From the NCBI GenBank assembly GCA_013146195.2, contig CM028378.1:94738057-94802056 (forward strand): a stretch of DNA of 64,000 nucleotides, read 5' to 3'. Source of the stretch: Codonopsis lanceolata (lineage: Eukaryota; Streptophyta; Magnoliopsida; Asterales; Campanulaceae). Within the stretch, counting starts at the first letter, position 1. Every line of letters starts with the position of its first letter. Of the stretch, positions 13,449-24,261 are shown one piece after another. The position numbers were made by a program, and so were the translations under genes. Below the pieces are notes generated by a model. It did no database searches and was not told the origin of the DNA. It was given only the letters and a program-made list of their open reading frames with translations.

Positions 13449-13910
13449 GCTGAGCTTCGTACTGTTATTATTCACGCGCCCGTGCACGCCATTCTCGCGC
13501 TAGAGCTCGCGCCTCAGATTATGCTCACGCTGCCGAGCTTCATACTATTATTATTCACATGCCCGTGCACGCCACGCTCTCGCCAGAGCTCGCACCTCAG
13601 ATTATGCTCGCGCTGCCGAGCTTCATGCTATTATTATTTACGTGCGTGCGCGCAGCGCCTCGCGATTATGCACTCGCGCCGAGCTTCATTCTATTATTAT
13701 TCACGTGCTCGTGCACGCCACGCGCGCTTCGCGCCGATTATGCGGCTGCGAAGCTTCATACTATTATTATTCACGTGCCTGTGCACGCCACACTCGCGCT
13801 AGAGCTCGCGCCTCAGATTATGCTTGCGCTGCCGAGCTTCATACTATTATTATTCACGTGCTCGTGCACGCCACGCTCATGCTAAAGCCCGAGGCTCAGA
13901 CTATTATTCA
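13449..13910. repeat. GC-rich roughly 83-bp tandem repeat, unit 2
   Basis: Counterpart of 9096-9545. It carries variant units near 13640-13745 (CGTGCGTGCGCGCAGCG and neighbours) that are absent from unit 1. Confidence 0.85.
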
Positions 13911-14415
13911 CGTGCCCATGCACGCCACGCTCGCGACAAAGCTCGAGCTTTAGATTATGCTCGTGCTAAAGCCTAAGCCTCAGATTATTATTTCTCGCGT
14001 CCGAGCACACTACGCTCACACCTACGCCTGAGCTATGGGTTATAATTCATACATGTGCACGTCGAGCTTTACATTATACTCCCCACCCGAGTTTACTCAG
14101 GGCTGAGCTCTACCTGGTCCTCCCACTCGAAGTCTACTCGCGGTCGAGTTGTACACCTCGCCTATCTGCGCTTATGCTCCCTGCTCCAGTTTACACTCGG
14201 CATGATCTTTATATTGTGCTCCAGCTCAGCATCACAGTTACACTCGACACGAGCTTCTACGAGTGTTTAGCACGCTACGCTCCACTAGCGTCCATCATGC
14301 TTTCATCACCATTTGCGGCTACGCTCGACATGAGCTATATATCTCGCTCCAGGTCGACACAGACATTTCTCTTGGTACCTTGCGGTTCAAAGGTCACTTT
14401 ATTTGGGGTCTCTAA

Positions 14416-14695
14416 AGCCTCATACCTATTTTCCTCCTTGCTTGCCGAGGTGAGACCTATTGGCCTCCTTGCTTGTCGAGGTGAGACCTATTGGCCTCCT
14501 CGTTTGCCAAGGAGAGGCCAGGCTCTAATGCCTCATACCTATCCTCCTCGCCATGCCGAGGAGAGGCCAGGCTCTAATGCCTCATACATATTTACCTCCT
14601 CGGGACGCCGAGGAGAGGCCAGACTCATAGCGCCTCATACATATCCTCCTCGCCAAATCGAGGAGAGGCCAGGCTCTAATGCCTCTAAATACCTA
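14416..14695. repeat. Roughly 60-bp hairpin-forming tandem repeat, unit 2
   Basis: Counterpart of 10045-10375 with fewer units. Confidence 0.8.
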
Positions 14696-15132
14696 TTGCA
14701 TCCACATGAGCATTTCATAAATATTTACAAGTTATTGAATGCATGCATCCTCCATTCATCATTGCATAAATATAAAAGCATGTTCCTATTGCCTCTCTCA
14801 GTACCTTGCGGTTCAAGGTCACTTTCTTACAGTGCCTTGCGGCTTATGGCCTTAGGGCTCGCTTTCTTGAAGGTCCTCGCCTCCCCGAGGATAAATCTTA
14901 TTATGGTCTCATGCCGAAGACTACATATCTTATTTTCATGCCTATACTTGCCGGTCGAGGTCTAATTCGTCAATCAAGGATCAATTATACACAAAGTTCA
15001 CCCGCCAAGGCTCAAAAGTCAGCTACATAAACTCTTCTGGAATTCAAAGCAAAATCTCAAAACCCTCAGCATCACAAGAAAAAAACTACAAGCAGATTAT
15101 ACTCCTTACCCTCGATGTCAGCCTCGACGGAT

Positions 15133-15145
15133 AAGGAGTAGGGGG
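15133..15145 (+). promoter_or_regulatory. Polypurine tract (unit 2)
   Basis: AAGGAGTAGGGGG then CTAC directly before LTR3. Confidence 0.75.
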
Positions 15146-15149
15146 CTAC

Positions 15150-15661
15150 TGAAGTGCACCAAAATATAGGGCCCGAACAGGTAGCCCAAAAGAGTACCCC
15201 AAAAAACATACTTAGAATAATGAGCCAACTCCATACCCAAAAAGAGGTCCAAGCCCGTACCCAAAGAAGGGCTCAAGCCCAATTGGGCAAAGGAAGCCCA
15301 AGACTTGAAGATAGCTTTTACTATAAATAGGAGGAGACTTCCTCCTTGAAGAGAGGCCAACTTTCCTGACAAAAAACAAGAGCAACTCTCCCTCTCCCTC
15401 ATGCATTCAAATAAACACACACACACACACACACACCATTTTCTCTTTCTCCTTATCATATAGAACCTATACTGATTATTACACCGGAAGGTTTGTGGGG
15501 ACACCCCCACCCACTCACGGTGCTTTATTTTGCAGACTTCACAAACCAGATATCCTACCGCGACAACCACGGTCGGAAACGACTCCGGCGACCCCGACAT
15601 TACATCACCTTCGGCACCCCGGACACGACACAACAAGATCACCACATTTTTGGCGTGATCA
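15150..15661 (+). repeat. LTR 3
   Basis: 512 bp, TG...CA. Unlike LTR1 and LTR2 it is followed not by a primer site but by the duplication AAAAG and the interrupted host repeat, so it is the 3' end of the insertion. TATAAATAG is at 15322-15330. Confidence 0.88.
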
Positions 15662-16010
15662 AAAAGATATGTATTTCACATTTGTTAGAAAATGATATTT
15701 GTTTTAAAAAGTTTTAGATAGTGATATTGGTTTTAAAAGTTTTTAGATAATGATGTTGGTTTCAAAAGTTTCTATTTTTTTATAAAAGACTATTATTATT
15801 CTAAAATAGGGAAGATATATTCCACATTGGTTAGAAAGTGATGATGGTTTTAAAAGTATTTAGATAAAATACTTCTACCATTATTAATAATAAAAGAAAT
15901 GTATCCTTCATTATTTAGAAGGTGATGTTTGTCCTAAAAGTTGTTAAGTAAAAAACTTCTAGTATTAATACTAACAGAAAAATGTATCTCACATTAGCTT
16001 CTATAATGTA
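15662..16010. repeat. Target duplication AAAAG (15662-15666) and roughly 95-bp tandem repeat, right part
   Basis: The host repeat of 6120-6490 resumes after the LTR, with about four more diverged units. Confidence 0.65.
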
Positions 16011-17167
16011 TCAATTAATCTCAAAGTTTAATTGTACTTGTGTGAAGCACCGGTTCAATAACTAATATTTATACACATATAAAAGAAGAGAAGCAATAAT
16101 GGAAATATCCTACCAAAAGTGACTTTCTAAATTTAGAAACATTTATACTTTGTATATTTGTCATATTTTTTTGGGAAATTGAATTGAAAGTCAATTAATG
16201 AAGTTGACAACAACTTTTCAGATTCAAATGACTTTACAAATATCTTTAGTGCATTTAATATAAACAAATTATATAATATTTAATATAGTTCAATATGATT
16301 TTCGAAATGACAAAAAATATAATATCAAAATAATATCAAATATTGAATAATTTATTCTACATTTCTTTTTTAAATTTTATATATTTTTTACATTTGTAAT
16401 TGACATATTGGCTTCAAAATCTTCACCAAAGTAATACAAACTCCCATAAATAAGATTAAATGATGAAACAATAGATATTCAATAAATTATTTGTCACCAT
16501 TATTAATAATAGTCTTGACAAATAATTACAATGCAACATTATTCAAATTAGTTTAAAACCATAAATCAAAGTAACATAGTTACTTTCCATCACTAATGAA
16601 TTAGTTAATGGTTTACTAAAGAAATATTTTTGGTAAACGTCCAAAATAATGATAATATTTTTTTCATTTAATAAAAAATAAATTACATTAACATGCTTAC
16701 TAAATAATGTATTATTCAACATAGAATATTATCATTACATCATGAAATCTTTAATATTTTAACTAACTTTATTTAAAAGTTATTCATCGATGTAATAAGA
16801 AATATAAAAGATGGATTTCAGATACATTTGTTAATAGACAAAGACAAATTAGTAAATGAATACATGCATTAAATTAATGTTTCTCCAAGGAGTATATAAA
16901 ATAATTGTCAACCATAGTTATTTACAATCGTAAGAAGTGTATAAACTAAATACAATAAATATTTTAAAACAAATCATTTTGTTTAGAAGTTTTGAAGCTT
17001 AATTTATGAGTAATATGAATAGTTTTATGAAAAGTTAATTCTTCTTCATTCTTATAAATTTTAGATTTTATAGTTCTAAAATTTAAATATTTTTAGAACC
17101 AGTTTGTTGTTCGAGGTGTTTAAGTATTTTTATTATTCTAAAAAATGTTTTTTTATATTTTATAACA

Positions 17168-17171
<4 letters not shown>

Positions 17172-17258
<87 letters not shown>
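17172..17258. repeat. (TA)n microsatellite, about 87 bp
   Basis: Pure TA repeat. Confidence 0.95.
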
Positions 17259-17260
<2 letters not shown>

Positions 17261-17743
17261 ATAATATCAATAATATCAATAAATTATATAACAGTCAGAT
17301 TTCAAATAATTTACTTCATACAACAGTAATATAAACATACATAATTATGACATATTATGAAATTTATGGACAATTTAATATAAATTAGTAAATAGAAAAG
17401 ACAAATTAGTAACCGAGTATCTACAATAAATTTACTCTTAAAATTTACTTGTCACCGATAATGGTAATATTCCAGAGAAATAATTATTGTATAAAGTATC
17501 AATATATGCACTACTCCTATTGCGATTCAAATATTTTGTGTACGCTTAACCGTTGAATACTTATAAAAATTCAAGCAATTCCATATGTAAAATCTATATA
17601 TCGGACATAGGATAAGGTTAGATTGAACAAATAATTGACAAATTTATAAGAAAATAAATATATATCTAACCCAAGGTGTGGGAGAGATGGCAAGACTAGG
17701 GGCCACACTTACCTATCAAAAAATAGAAAAATAAATAAATATA

Positions 17744-17746
<3 letters not shown>

Positions 17747-17784
<38 letters not shown>
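17747..17784. repeat. (TA)n microsatellite
   Basis: Pure TA repeat. Confidence 0.9.
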
Positions 17785-17787
<3 letters not shown>

Positions 17788-18829
17788 ATTTTTTCTACTT
17801 AATTTTAATCAAATCTAAAGCTAAAAAATAAAATTCTTAATATATTTGTCTAGCCTACATGTTTAAAAAATTAACCTAAATTAACAAATAAAAATCTTAG
17901 TATATTTATCCAGCCTACATGTTTAAAAATTCAGGTATAATATTTGTAAAAAACCTTTAACCTATTAAAGTTAGTTTACAAAAGATAAATATTTATTCAA
18001 CTTAATCGGTAATAGGCTAATGTTAATTTGAACTTTATTTTTACAAATATTTACCAAAGTATATAGATCTAGGGTGTTTTTCTTCATTTTCATCAGATTC
18101 AAAGTAAAAAAGTGCATAACTGATGTTTATTTTTTCCATTTTTGTCAAAATTAAATTTATAAAACAAATGTCCAACATAAAAAGATGAGATCATATTTTT
18201 TTATCCATTTTGAAAAACAAATTGGAAAAAAAAATCATATGCTTAAAATTTTTCTCATATATGATAGATCTAAGTTTCTATTTTTATAAACTGTTTTTTT
18301 AAAGTAAAGATGTATATTGATATGTACTTGGATATAATTAATTAACTATAAGATATGTATATTTTTCATACTTAATTAAATTAAACTCTCAAAGTTTTTA
18401 ATAATAATCGAAATTCAAATTTGTATCATACAAATTTCTCTCAAAAATTTATTTTAAAAAACTAAAAATGAAATCTAAGAAACCTTACAGTGAAATGGCT
18501 TTAAGATATTCAATGTTAGGGTTTATTGGGGATGATGTGGCTACATATTTCGAAAAAGAGAAGGAGACCTAGCGAAATATCAACTTTCTGTTATAAGAGA
18601 TCTCCCAAGGCACACTAAGAATCTAGACTCAATAACTTTTGTTATTGAATAGTTGTATAAAAAATATGTTGCATAATATGTTATTCATAACATTTTAGTG
18701 TTGGAGGTTCTGTTTAGAATATTTTATTTCAACTTCAATTCATTTTTTATTAGATATAACAAACAGTTTGATATTTAACTATTTATTATATATATTTATG
18801 CTATTAATGAGCTAGAGGCGCGCTAAAGA

Positions 18830-19210
18830 CCACTTACTCAACACACTGTGATGCATCAATTTGTTAATCACAATGCATTAATTTGAATCACGATACACAA
18901 ATTCGATTTGCAATCCATAAATTGGCTTCAATTGGGGTTCTGATGCACAAATTGAATTCTCGATCCTTAAATTGTATTTTATTTTGTGGATTGCGATGCA
19001 AAATCGATGATGCCTAAAATCCCGATGTACAAATCGGATTCGATATATGCATTGTGATGCAAAATCGATGCATGAAATGATACTTTTGTGAGCATGTGTT
19101 CGGTTCACTAAGGGTATCATAATATTTTCTCCCAAAAAATACCTTGAAAACTTTTTAAAAGGGACCGATCTAATTTCACCCCAAAAAATGTGCTCACCCC
19201 TAATTGTTGT
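18830..19210. repeat. Dispersed repeat with GATGCATC-type motifs (copy 1)
   Basis: Many short CGATGCA/TGATGCA motifs are followed by GGTTCACTAAGGGTATCATAA, CCCAAAAAAT and GGGACCGA...ATTTCACCC. The same order occurs at 53180-53660 in the same orientation, so this is a dispersed element; its class is not clear. Confidence 0.5.
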
Positions 19211-19848
19211 TGTGATGTAATTTATATCTTTCAAAGTAAAAGGGATTTGGTCAAGGACATATCGGGACAATCTAAATCTTTTGTATTTTAATTGTTCAAA
19301 TAGTATAATCAAGGATAAGTCAGTCCCAAATTTTATCTTTTTTTTTAATAATGGAAATATTGTTTTTTGAAACATATTTATACTTATGAATTTTTAAATA
19401 ACTCAAATGTTCTATAAATGTTAATCATGTGCTGAATGAATGTTGGAACTTCGGCAATATTGCTAGGTAACATATATATCATAATCTTAATCTTTGCGTT
19501 AAAATTATTTAACTAATTTATATAAATCAAATTTATAATATTTAGTTACAATTATTTGTCTATTTTGTTAGCATTATTATTTATTTATTTATATCAACGT
19601 ATTAGTTATTTTATTTACTTCGAATTTTATTATGTATTAGTGATAGTCGTAATAGTTGTACATGTTCAACGACAAATGTTGTATATAAAGAAGTATTCCA
19701 AATTTATAATAACTTTTTCAAATTTATGTAATTTTCTTTCATTTATTTTAATGTTTATTATAGTTTATTTATTTTGTTCATATTAAAGTTTTTAATTGTA
19801 TATTATTCAACACTAATTTAGTATATGATTTTATATATGTGTACAAAT

Positions 19849-19874
19849 CGTGCAACACACGGGTGTATCACTAG
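19849..19874 (+). mobile_element. Helitron-like 3' terminus
   Basis: A short stem (CGTG/CACG) precedes GGTGTATCA and a terminal CTAG followed by T, as expected for a Helitron 3' end. The matching 5' end was not identified. Confidence 0.4.
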
Positions 19875-19986
19875 TAGTATTTAATGATGATTAGTTACTG
19901 AAATTCAAGAGAAGAGAAGTAAAATTAGAGAAAAATTCCATTAAAACAAAAAAATATTAAAACGATGGATTCATAGTGTTTTCCAA

Positions 19987-20500
19987 TCTATAACTATTAT
20001 TAAAACAGAAGTCACTACTACCACGTGGCGGCTTTCTGTGAAAAGCTAAAAAAATTAAAGAAATTCGGTGCTACCATGTGTCACCTTCGAAATGGTAAGT
20101 TTTTTTTTTTTTTTCAAATTGGTTAGTTTAAGATAAAAATTATAAATCTAATTAGATAAGATAAAAATCCAAAAACTAATTTGATAAGATAGATTTAGGA
20201 TATAGTTTTAAGAGTAAATTTATGATATAGATTTAGGATTTTTAAAATTTTTTTTTCAAATATCGCTTAATTAAACTAGATTTTATCTTATGCAATTTAT
20301 ACATATTTAATTTGACTGAAACTCTTCAATTTCCATCTCTTTTCATTTTTCTACTATTTAATTTATACAATTTTTTTACGAGGCAATTTTACGTTATTTC
20401 TTCTTCTACTAATTTATATTTATTAATCATTAATTAATAATCTATTATTTATCTAGTAACTATTATAAAAAAAGAAGTCGTTTCTGCCACATGACGACTT
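19987..20500 (+). mobile_element. Helitron-like 5' ends (19987 and about 20448)
   Basis: ATCTATAACTATTATTAAAA followed by GAAGTCACTACTACCACGTGG at 19986, and a diverged match (ATCTAGTAACTATTATAAAA, then GAAGTCG...CCACATG) near 20447. Two further related starts follow the Pack-MULE at about 23325 and 23390. The TC start after A fits Helitrons; no Rep/helicase frame exists. Confidence 0.35.
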
Positions 20501-20589
20501 TATGGTGAATGCTTAAAGTTTTAAAGGATTTATGTGCTTTGACGTGACACCTTCTTGTGAAGTTGTAATTTTGTTTTCTTATTCTTTGG

Positions 20590-20775
20590 TGCCGAAAATT
20601 AAAACCGGCTAGATTTTAACATCGATACCTCCTTTATAAATGTTAAAAAAATTATTTTATTTTTTACTGCCAAAATCGGTTAGTACGAGATAGATTTTAT
20701 CACATTTGATTTAGACACGTTTCACTTGATTTGGACTCCAAATTTTCATGGTAAACTATTAAAACCATGCATACG

Positions 20776-20822
<47 letters not shown>

Positions 20823-21570
20823 TCTTTTTCTTCAAAAAATTAAAACCGGATAGATTTTAAAACGGGTGCCTCATTTATGAATGGTAAAAGTTTTTTTTAC
20901 CAATTTTTATATGATATATTTAATCACATTTGATTAAAACGAGTTTCACCTGATTAGTACTCTAAATTTTCATGATAAAAGTTTTTTTGCGGGTAGATTT
21001 TATCAATTCTCATAGGTTTTAATCTTTGAATTACATATTCATATCATCAATTTTGAATATTTACCATATTTTTAATTTTTTCAAATTATTCTAATTAAAA
21101 TTTTTAATTATTTGTTACAAGTTTAGAAAATCATCTTATTATAAACAACTTTTGCAAAAAAAAATATATTAAAACCATGCATACGGTACTAAATATATAA
21201 ATTATTTTTTTATGCCAATAATCAAAACTAGATAGATTTTGAAACTAGTGTCTTCTTTATGCATGGTAAAAGTTTTTTTAAATCATCTTTTTCTATTAAA
21301 ATCAATTAATACCAGATAGATTTTAGCACATTTGATTTAAACGTATTTCACTTGATTAAAACTCTTAAATTCTCATGGTAATTTTTATTTTACCATTTGT
21401 TGCTGTCGAATTCGGTTTGTACCGAATATATTTTATCACATTTGATTTAGATATGTTTAATTTGATTATGACTCCTCAATTATCATGGTAGAAGTTTTTA
21501 AATTTTTATTATTTTACCAAAACTCGGTCAATTTAAAATAAATTTTATCAAATTTGATTAAGCATGTTCC
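20590..21570. repeat. Degenerate long tandem repeat, about four units
   Basis: Each unit contains AAAACCGG(A/C)TAGATTTT, CTTTATGCATGGTAAAAG, GATAGATTTTATCACATTTG, TTTCACTTGATT and TCATGGTA in order. AACCATGCATACGGTACT recurs at 20763 and 21174. A (TA)n tract lies at 20780-20817. Confidence 0.6.
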
Positions 21571-21867
21571 ATCAAAACCACAAACAACCACTGCGAAATA
21601 CTTACCCTCCATTAAACACCTCATTGTTGAGTATGTCTTCATGGTACTGCCCCTCCCCTCACTAAGAATATTTGTTCGATTTTATAATTCGCATAAATTT
21701 TTGTGTGATGATTAGGTGTGATCTCACGATTTTTTTAAATTTATTAATTATGTGAATATCTTACTGTTGTTGGTTCATTCAAATAGCTTGTAGATTCTAT
21801 CTACAAAATTAAGTTTAAGAAACAATACCAAATCAATCGTGCATTGTACAGGTGATAAGTTAGTTTA

Positions 21868-21876
21868 AAACTATAA
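21868..21876. repeat. 9-bp target-site duplication AAACTATAA, left
   Basis: Repeated exactly at 23323-23331 after the element; 9 bp is the usual length for Mutator-like insertions. Confidence 0.85.
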
Positions 21877-22165
21877 GGCAAAACACACAAACGGGCCACC
21901 CAACTTTGGACCATATTGCAATTCGGCTACCGAAACTTTGGTTCATCTATTTTGGCCACCCTACTTTCATTCTGTTGCAAGCGAGCCCATTTTTTGGATG
22001 GCCGTTAGATTTCGCCATTAAGTCATGTTAAATGTCTATTTTACCCCTGTAAATATCAATAGAGAAACAATTATATTTAAAAAGGGATCAAACTGTAAAT
22101 AATATAATTTGAGGGTTAAAGATTTGTTCATCTTCTCTCTTTCTTTCTCACACAAACACAATCTG
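21877..22165 (+). repeat. Pack-MULE left terminal inverted repeat
   Basis: About 285 bp. It matches the reverse complement of 23040-23322 with scattered mismatches and small indels. Confidence 0.88.
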
Positions 22166-22181
22166 TTTCTCATCTCTACAA

Positions 22182-22449
22182 CATCGTCTAACCAGATCCA
22201 AATCCAAAAATGTCGTCTAACCCATGAAGTCCATCGCTGCCGTCGCCATCTCCGAATCCCTTCACATATCCCTTTCCCAGATCGCCGCCGCTGGAATCTC
22301 CACTACATTCGTCAACATCGTCTAACCAGATCCAGATCCAAAAACGCCGTCTAACCCATGAAGTCCATCGCTGCCGTCGCCATCTCCGAATCCCCTCACA
22401 TATCCCTTTCCCAGATCGCCGCCGCCGGAATCTCCACCGCATCCGTCCT
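22182..22449 (+). repeat. 134-bp direct duplication inside the Pack-MULE
   Basis: CATCGTCTAACCAGATCC begins at 22182 and again at 22316. Each unit contains the start of the captured gene piece (an ATGAAGTCCATCGC block), so the first codons of the fragment are present twice. Confidence 0.85.
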
Positions 22450-22996
22450 ACTCCTTTTAGGCGTCACCGGTCTCATGTCCGTTCTCACGCTACCTCCCCC
22501 TTCCCGTGGTCCGCGCGGCCAAGGCCTCTCCTTCGCCTTTTCACCATCAAATACATCCACCCTGGCTCGCTTTTAGCTCTTTCGTCGATTCTTTTCCTCG
22601 TACTATCCACCGGCTCGGGCGAGACGTATAACCATGACGACCAAACTTATTCTTCCTCGGAACCTTGACCCAAACACGACGCCGTGTTCGTCGCAGGCTT
22701 CAAATCTTGTACTTGGTTTAGTGATGTGCTTTATACGGGATCCCTCCATTATGGGAGACCTTCGATTGGGCCCATCGAAGGTACATGTGTTGACAATCAC
22801 GTGGGAGGATTGGAAAACAGGGTTTCTCCGGGGTGCAATACGGCAAATTCCTCAGTCGGTCTTGAATTCGGTTATTGCGGTGTGTAAACTATCGATTGAT
22901 TTGTTCCCGGAGAAGCAAGTGTCAGCGACGACGATGTCGGTGAGTGTGGGAGCTATGAATTTAGTGGGTTGTTGGCTTGGAGCAATGCCGTGGGTG
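22349..22996 (+). pseudogene. MOT1: Captured molybdate transporter (MOT1-type) gene fragment
   Basis: Read in three frames, the segment gives blocks of a MOT1 family transporter: PMKSIAAVAIS and STASVLLLLGVTGLMSV (22355-22470), RYLPLPVVR (about 22488), QGLSFAF (about 22519), TIKYIHPGS (about 22547) and, after a larger gap, SVLNSVIAVCKLS...DLFPEK and MNLVGCWLGAMP (22858-22992). MOT1 proteins are multi-pass molybdate carriers related to sulfate transporters. This copy lacks most membrane helices, has several frameshifts, and runs into the right inverted repeat after GAMP. It cannot encode a transporter. It could make an antisense or small-RNA source for the parental gene; that is inference. Confidence 0.82.
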
Positions 22997-23039
22997 AGTT
23001 TCCAGGAACAGATCTGTGTTTCTCACGACCAGATCTGTG

Positions 23040-23322
23040 TTTGCGTGAGAGAGAAAGAGAGAGATGAAGATGAACATATATTTAATCCCCCAAATTATAT
23101 TATTTACAGTTTGACCCCTTTTTAAATATAATTGTTCCTCTATTGATATTTACAGGGGTAAAATAGACATTTAACATGACTTAACGGCGAAATCTAACGG
23201 CCATCCAAAAAATGGGCTCGCTTGCAACAGAATGAAAGTAGGGTGGCTAAAATAGATGAAGCAAAGTTTCGGTGGCCGAATTGCAATATGGTCCAAAATT
23301 GGGTCCGTTTGTGTGTTTTGCC
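23040..23322 (-). repeat. Pack-MULE right terminal inverted repeat
   Basis: Reverse complement of the left repeat, followed by AAACTATAA at 23323-23331. Confidence 0.88.
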
Positions 23323-23331
23323 AAACTATAA

Positions 23332-23990
23332 CTAAAACAAAGTCACCACTGTTCACGTGGCAGCTTACAACTCTTTTTTAATATAATTTGTTTAACTATT
23401 ATTAAAACAAACTCCATTTTTCCAAATTTTTTACCTACCATCAATGTGGCAACTTTATACTCATTTGATAAAATTATTATTTATTATAAGTAATTTCTAT
23501 TTGTATTGATACGTCAATTTTAGTAATATCTTATTTTAGTTTTATTCAAAGTATTCCAATTAAAATATTTTTAATTAGTTCAAATTTAGGAAACCTCTTA
23601 TTATAAATAAATTTTGCAAATTAATTTTTATTAATGTTCATCACAATTACTACCCTAATTATAAACATACGACGATAAATGAGCTCTTGTTAAACAATTT
23701 TACTACTCCGTCTGTTCCAAAATTTATTGTTTTGTTTGACCTAATATTATAATTAAGGAAAAATAATTGACTTATTATTAATAATATTATTGTATGCAAC
23801 TTTATTTAAAATTTATATTTATATGACTCGTAATTAAAAGTATAATTTTTTAAAAGTATACTGGTAAAAGTGTTGTTAGGAAGAGGTAGAAACAATATAA
23901 TATTTTAGGGACAAACGAAAAAGAAAGGAAGACAATAATTTTGGTATAGAGGAATATAAATTTTGGTACCTAACTAGAATTTATATTGAG
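23332..23990. other. AT-rich spacer between Pack-MULE and CCD4 copy A
   Basis: It holds two short Helitron-like 5'-end relics near 23325 and 23390 and otherwise no recognised feature. Confidence 0.4.
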
Positions 23991-23995
23991 TAATG

Positions 23996-24148
23996 CTTGA
24001 GCCACTTTTATTTTACATCAAAATATGAGTATTCTATGATGTGACACATTCTCATTGGCTAGAGTGTTGGGACCCATAAATTATCCAACTAATGAGGGTA
24101 TGTCACATCATAAAATACTCATATTTTAATACAAAATAAGAGATGCCC
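23996..24148. mobile_element. Palindromic MITE in the CCD4-A promoter
   Basis: About 153 bp with inverted halves built on AAAATATGAGTATT and ATGATGTGACA. It is flanked on both sides by TAATG (23991-23995 and 24149-24153), of which TAA could be a Harbinger-type target site. It ends about 113 bp before the CCD4-A start codon. Confidence 0.6.
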
Positions 24149-24261
24149 TAATGTTTCCGATTTATATTTGGTAGAATGTGCACAAGAAATCAAATTTAAT
24201 ATGGCAGAAATTATTTGTTCCTGTTAATCTCATAGATTAAGTCTCACCGGAAAGACGAAAT

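Larger units (their letters stand above)
6496..15661 (+). mobile_element. Non-coding LTR retrotransposon in tandem form (LTR-internal-LTR-internal-LTR)
   Basis: Three near-identical LTRs of about 500-512 bp (6496-7007, 10885-11386, 15150-15661) separate two near-identical internal regions of about 3.9 and 3.8 kb. Each LTR starts TG and ends CA. The whole array is flanked by one copy each side of AAAAG. A primer-binding site matching the 3' end of tRNA-Glu follows LTR1 and LTR2, and a polypurine tract precedes LTR2 and LTR3. No gag, protease, integrase or reverse transcriptase frame is present; the internal regions hold three tandem-repeat arrays. It therefore resembles a large non-autonomous derivative (LARD-like) that would need proteins from another element. 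The tandem form with one outer duplication is best explained by unequal recombination between LTRs. Confidence 0.88.
16011..18830. other. Very AT-rich intergenic DNA
   Basis: No gene is seen. It holds two (TA)n microsatellites, listed separately. A frame across the first one is only the TA repeat read as Ile-Tyr. Confidence 0.5.
21877..23322 (+). mobile_element. Pack-MULE carrying molybdate-transporter gene pieces
   Basis: A 1446-bp element with long terminal inverted repeats (about 21877-22165 and 23040-23322, starting GGCAAAACACACAAACGG) and an exact 9-bp target duplication. No transposase is encoded. The unique interior, of higher GC than its surroundings, contains a rearranged fragment of a MOT1-type molybdate transporter gene. 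This matches the definition of a Pack-MULE, a non-autonomous Mutator-like element that has captured a host gene fragment. It sits inside an older repeat whose sequence continues on both sides of the duplication. Confidence 0.9.

Noticed and set aside
17104..17334. Frame with a long Ile-Tyr run
   Set aside because: Translation of a (TA)n microsatellite.
18878..19375. 165-codon minus-strand frame
   Set aside because: It runs through the dispersed GATGCAT repeat, is not conserved as a frame in the second copy, and has no recognised domain.
22188..22442. Arg/Gly-rich minus-strand frame in the Pack-MULE
   Set aside because: Shadow of the captured MOT1 piece and its 134-bp duplication.
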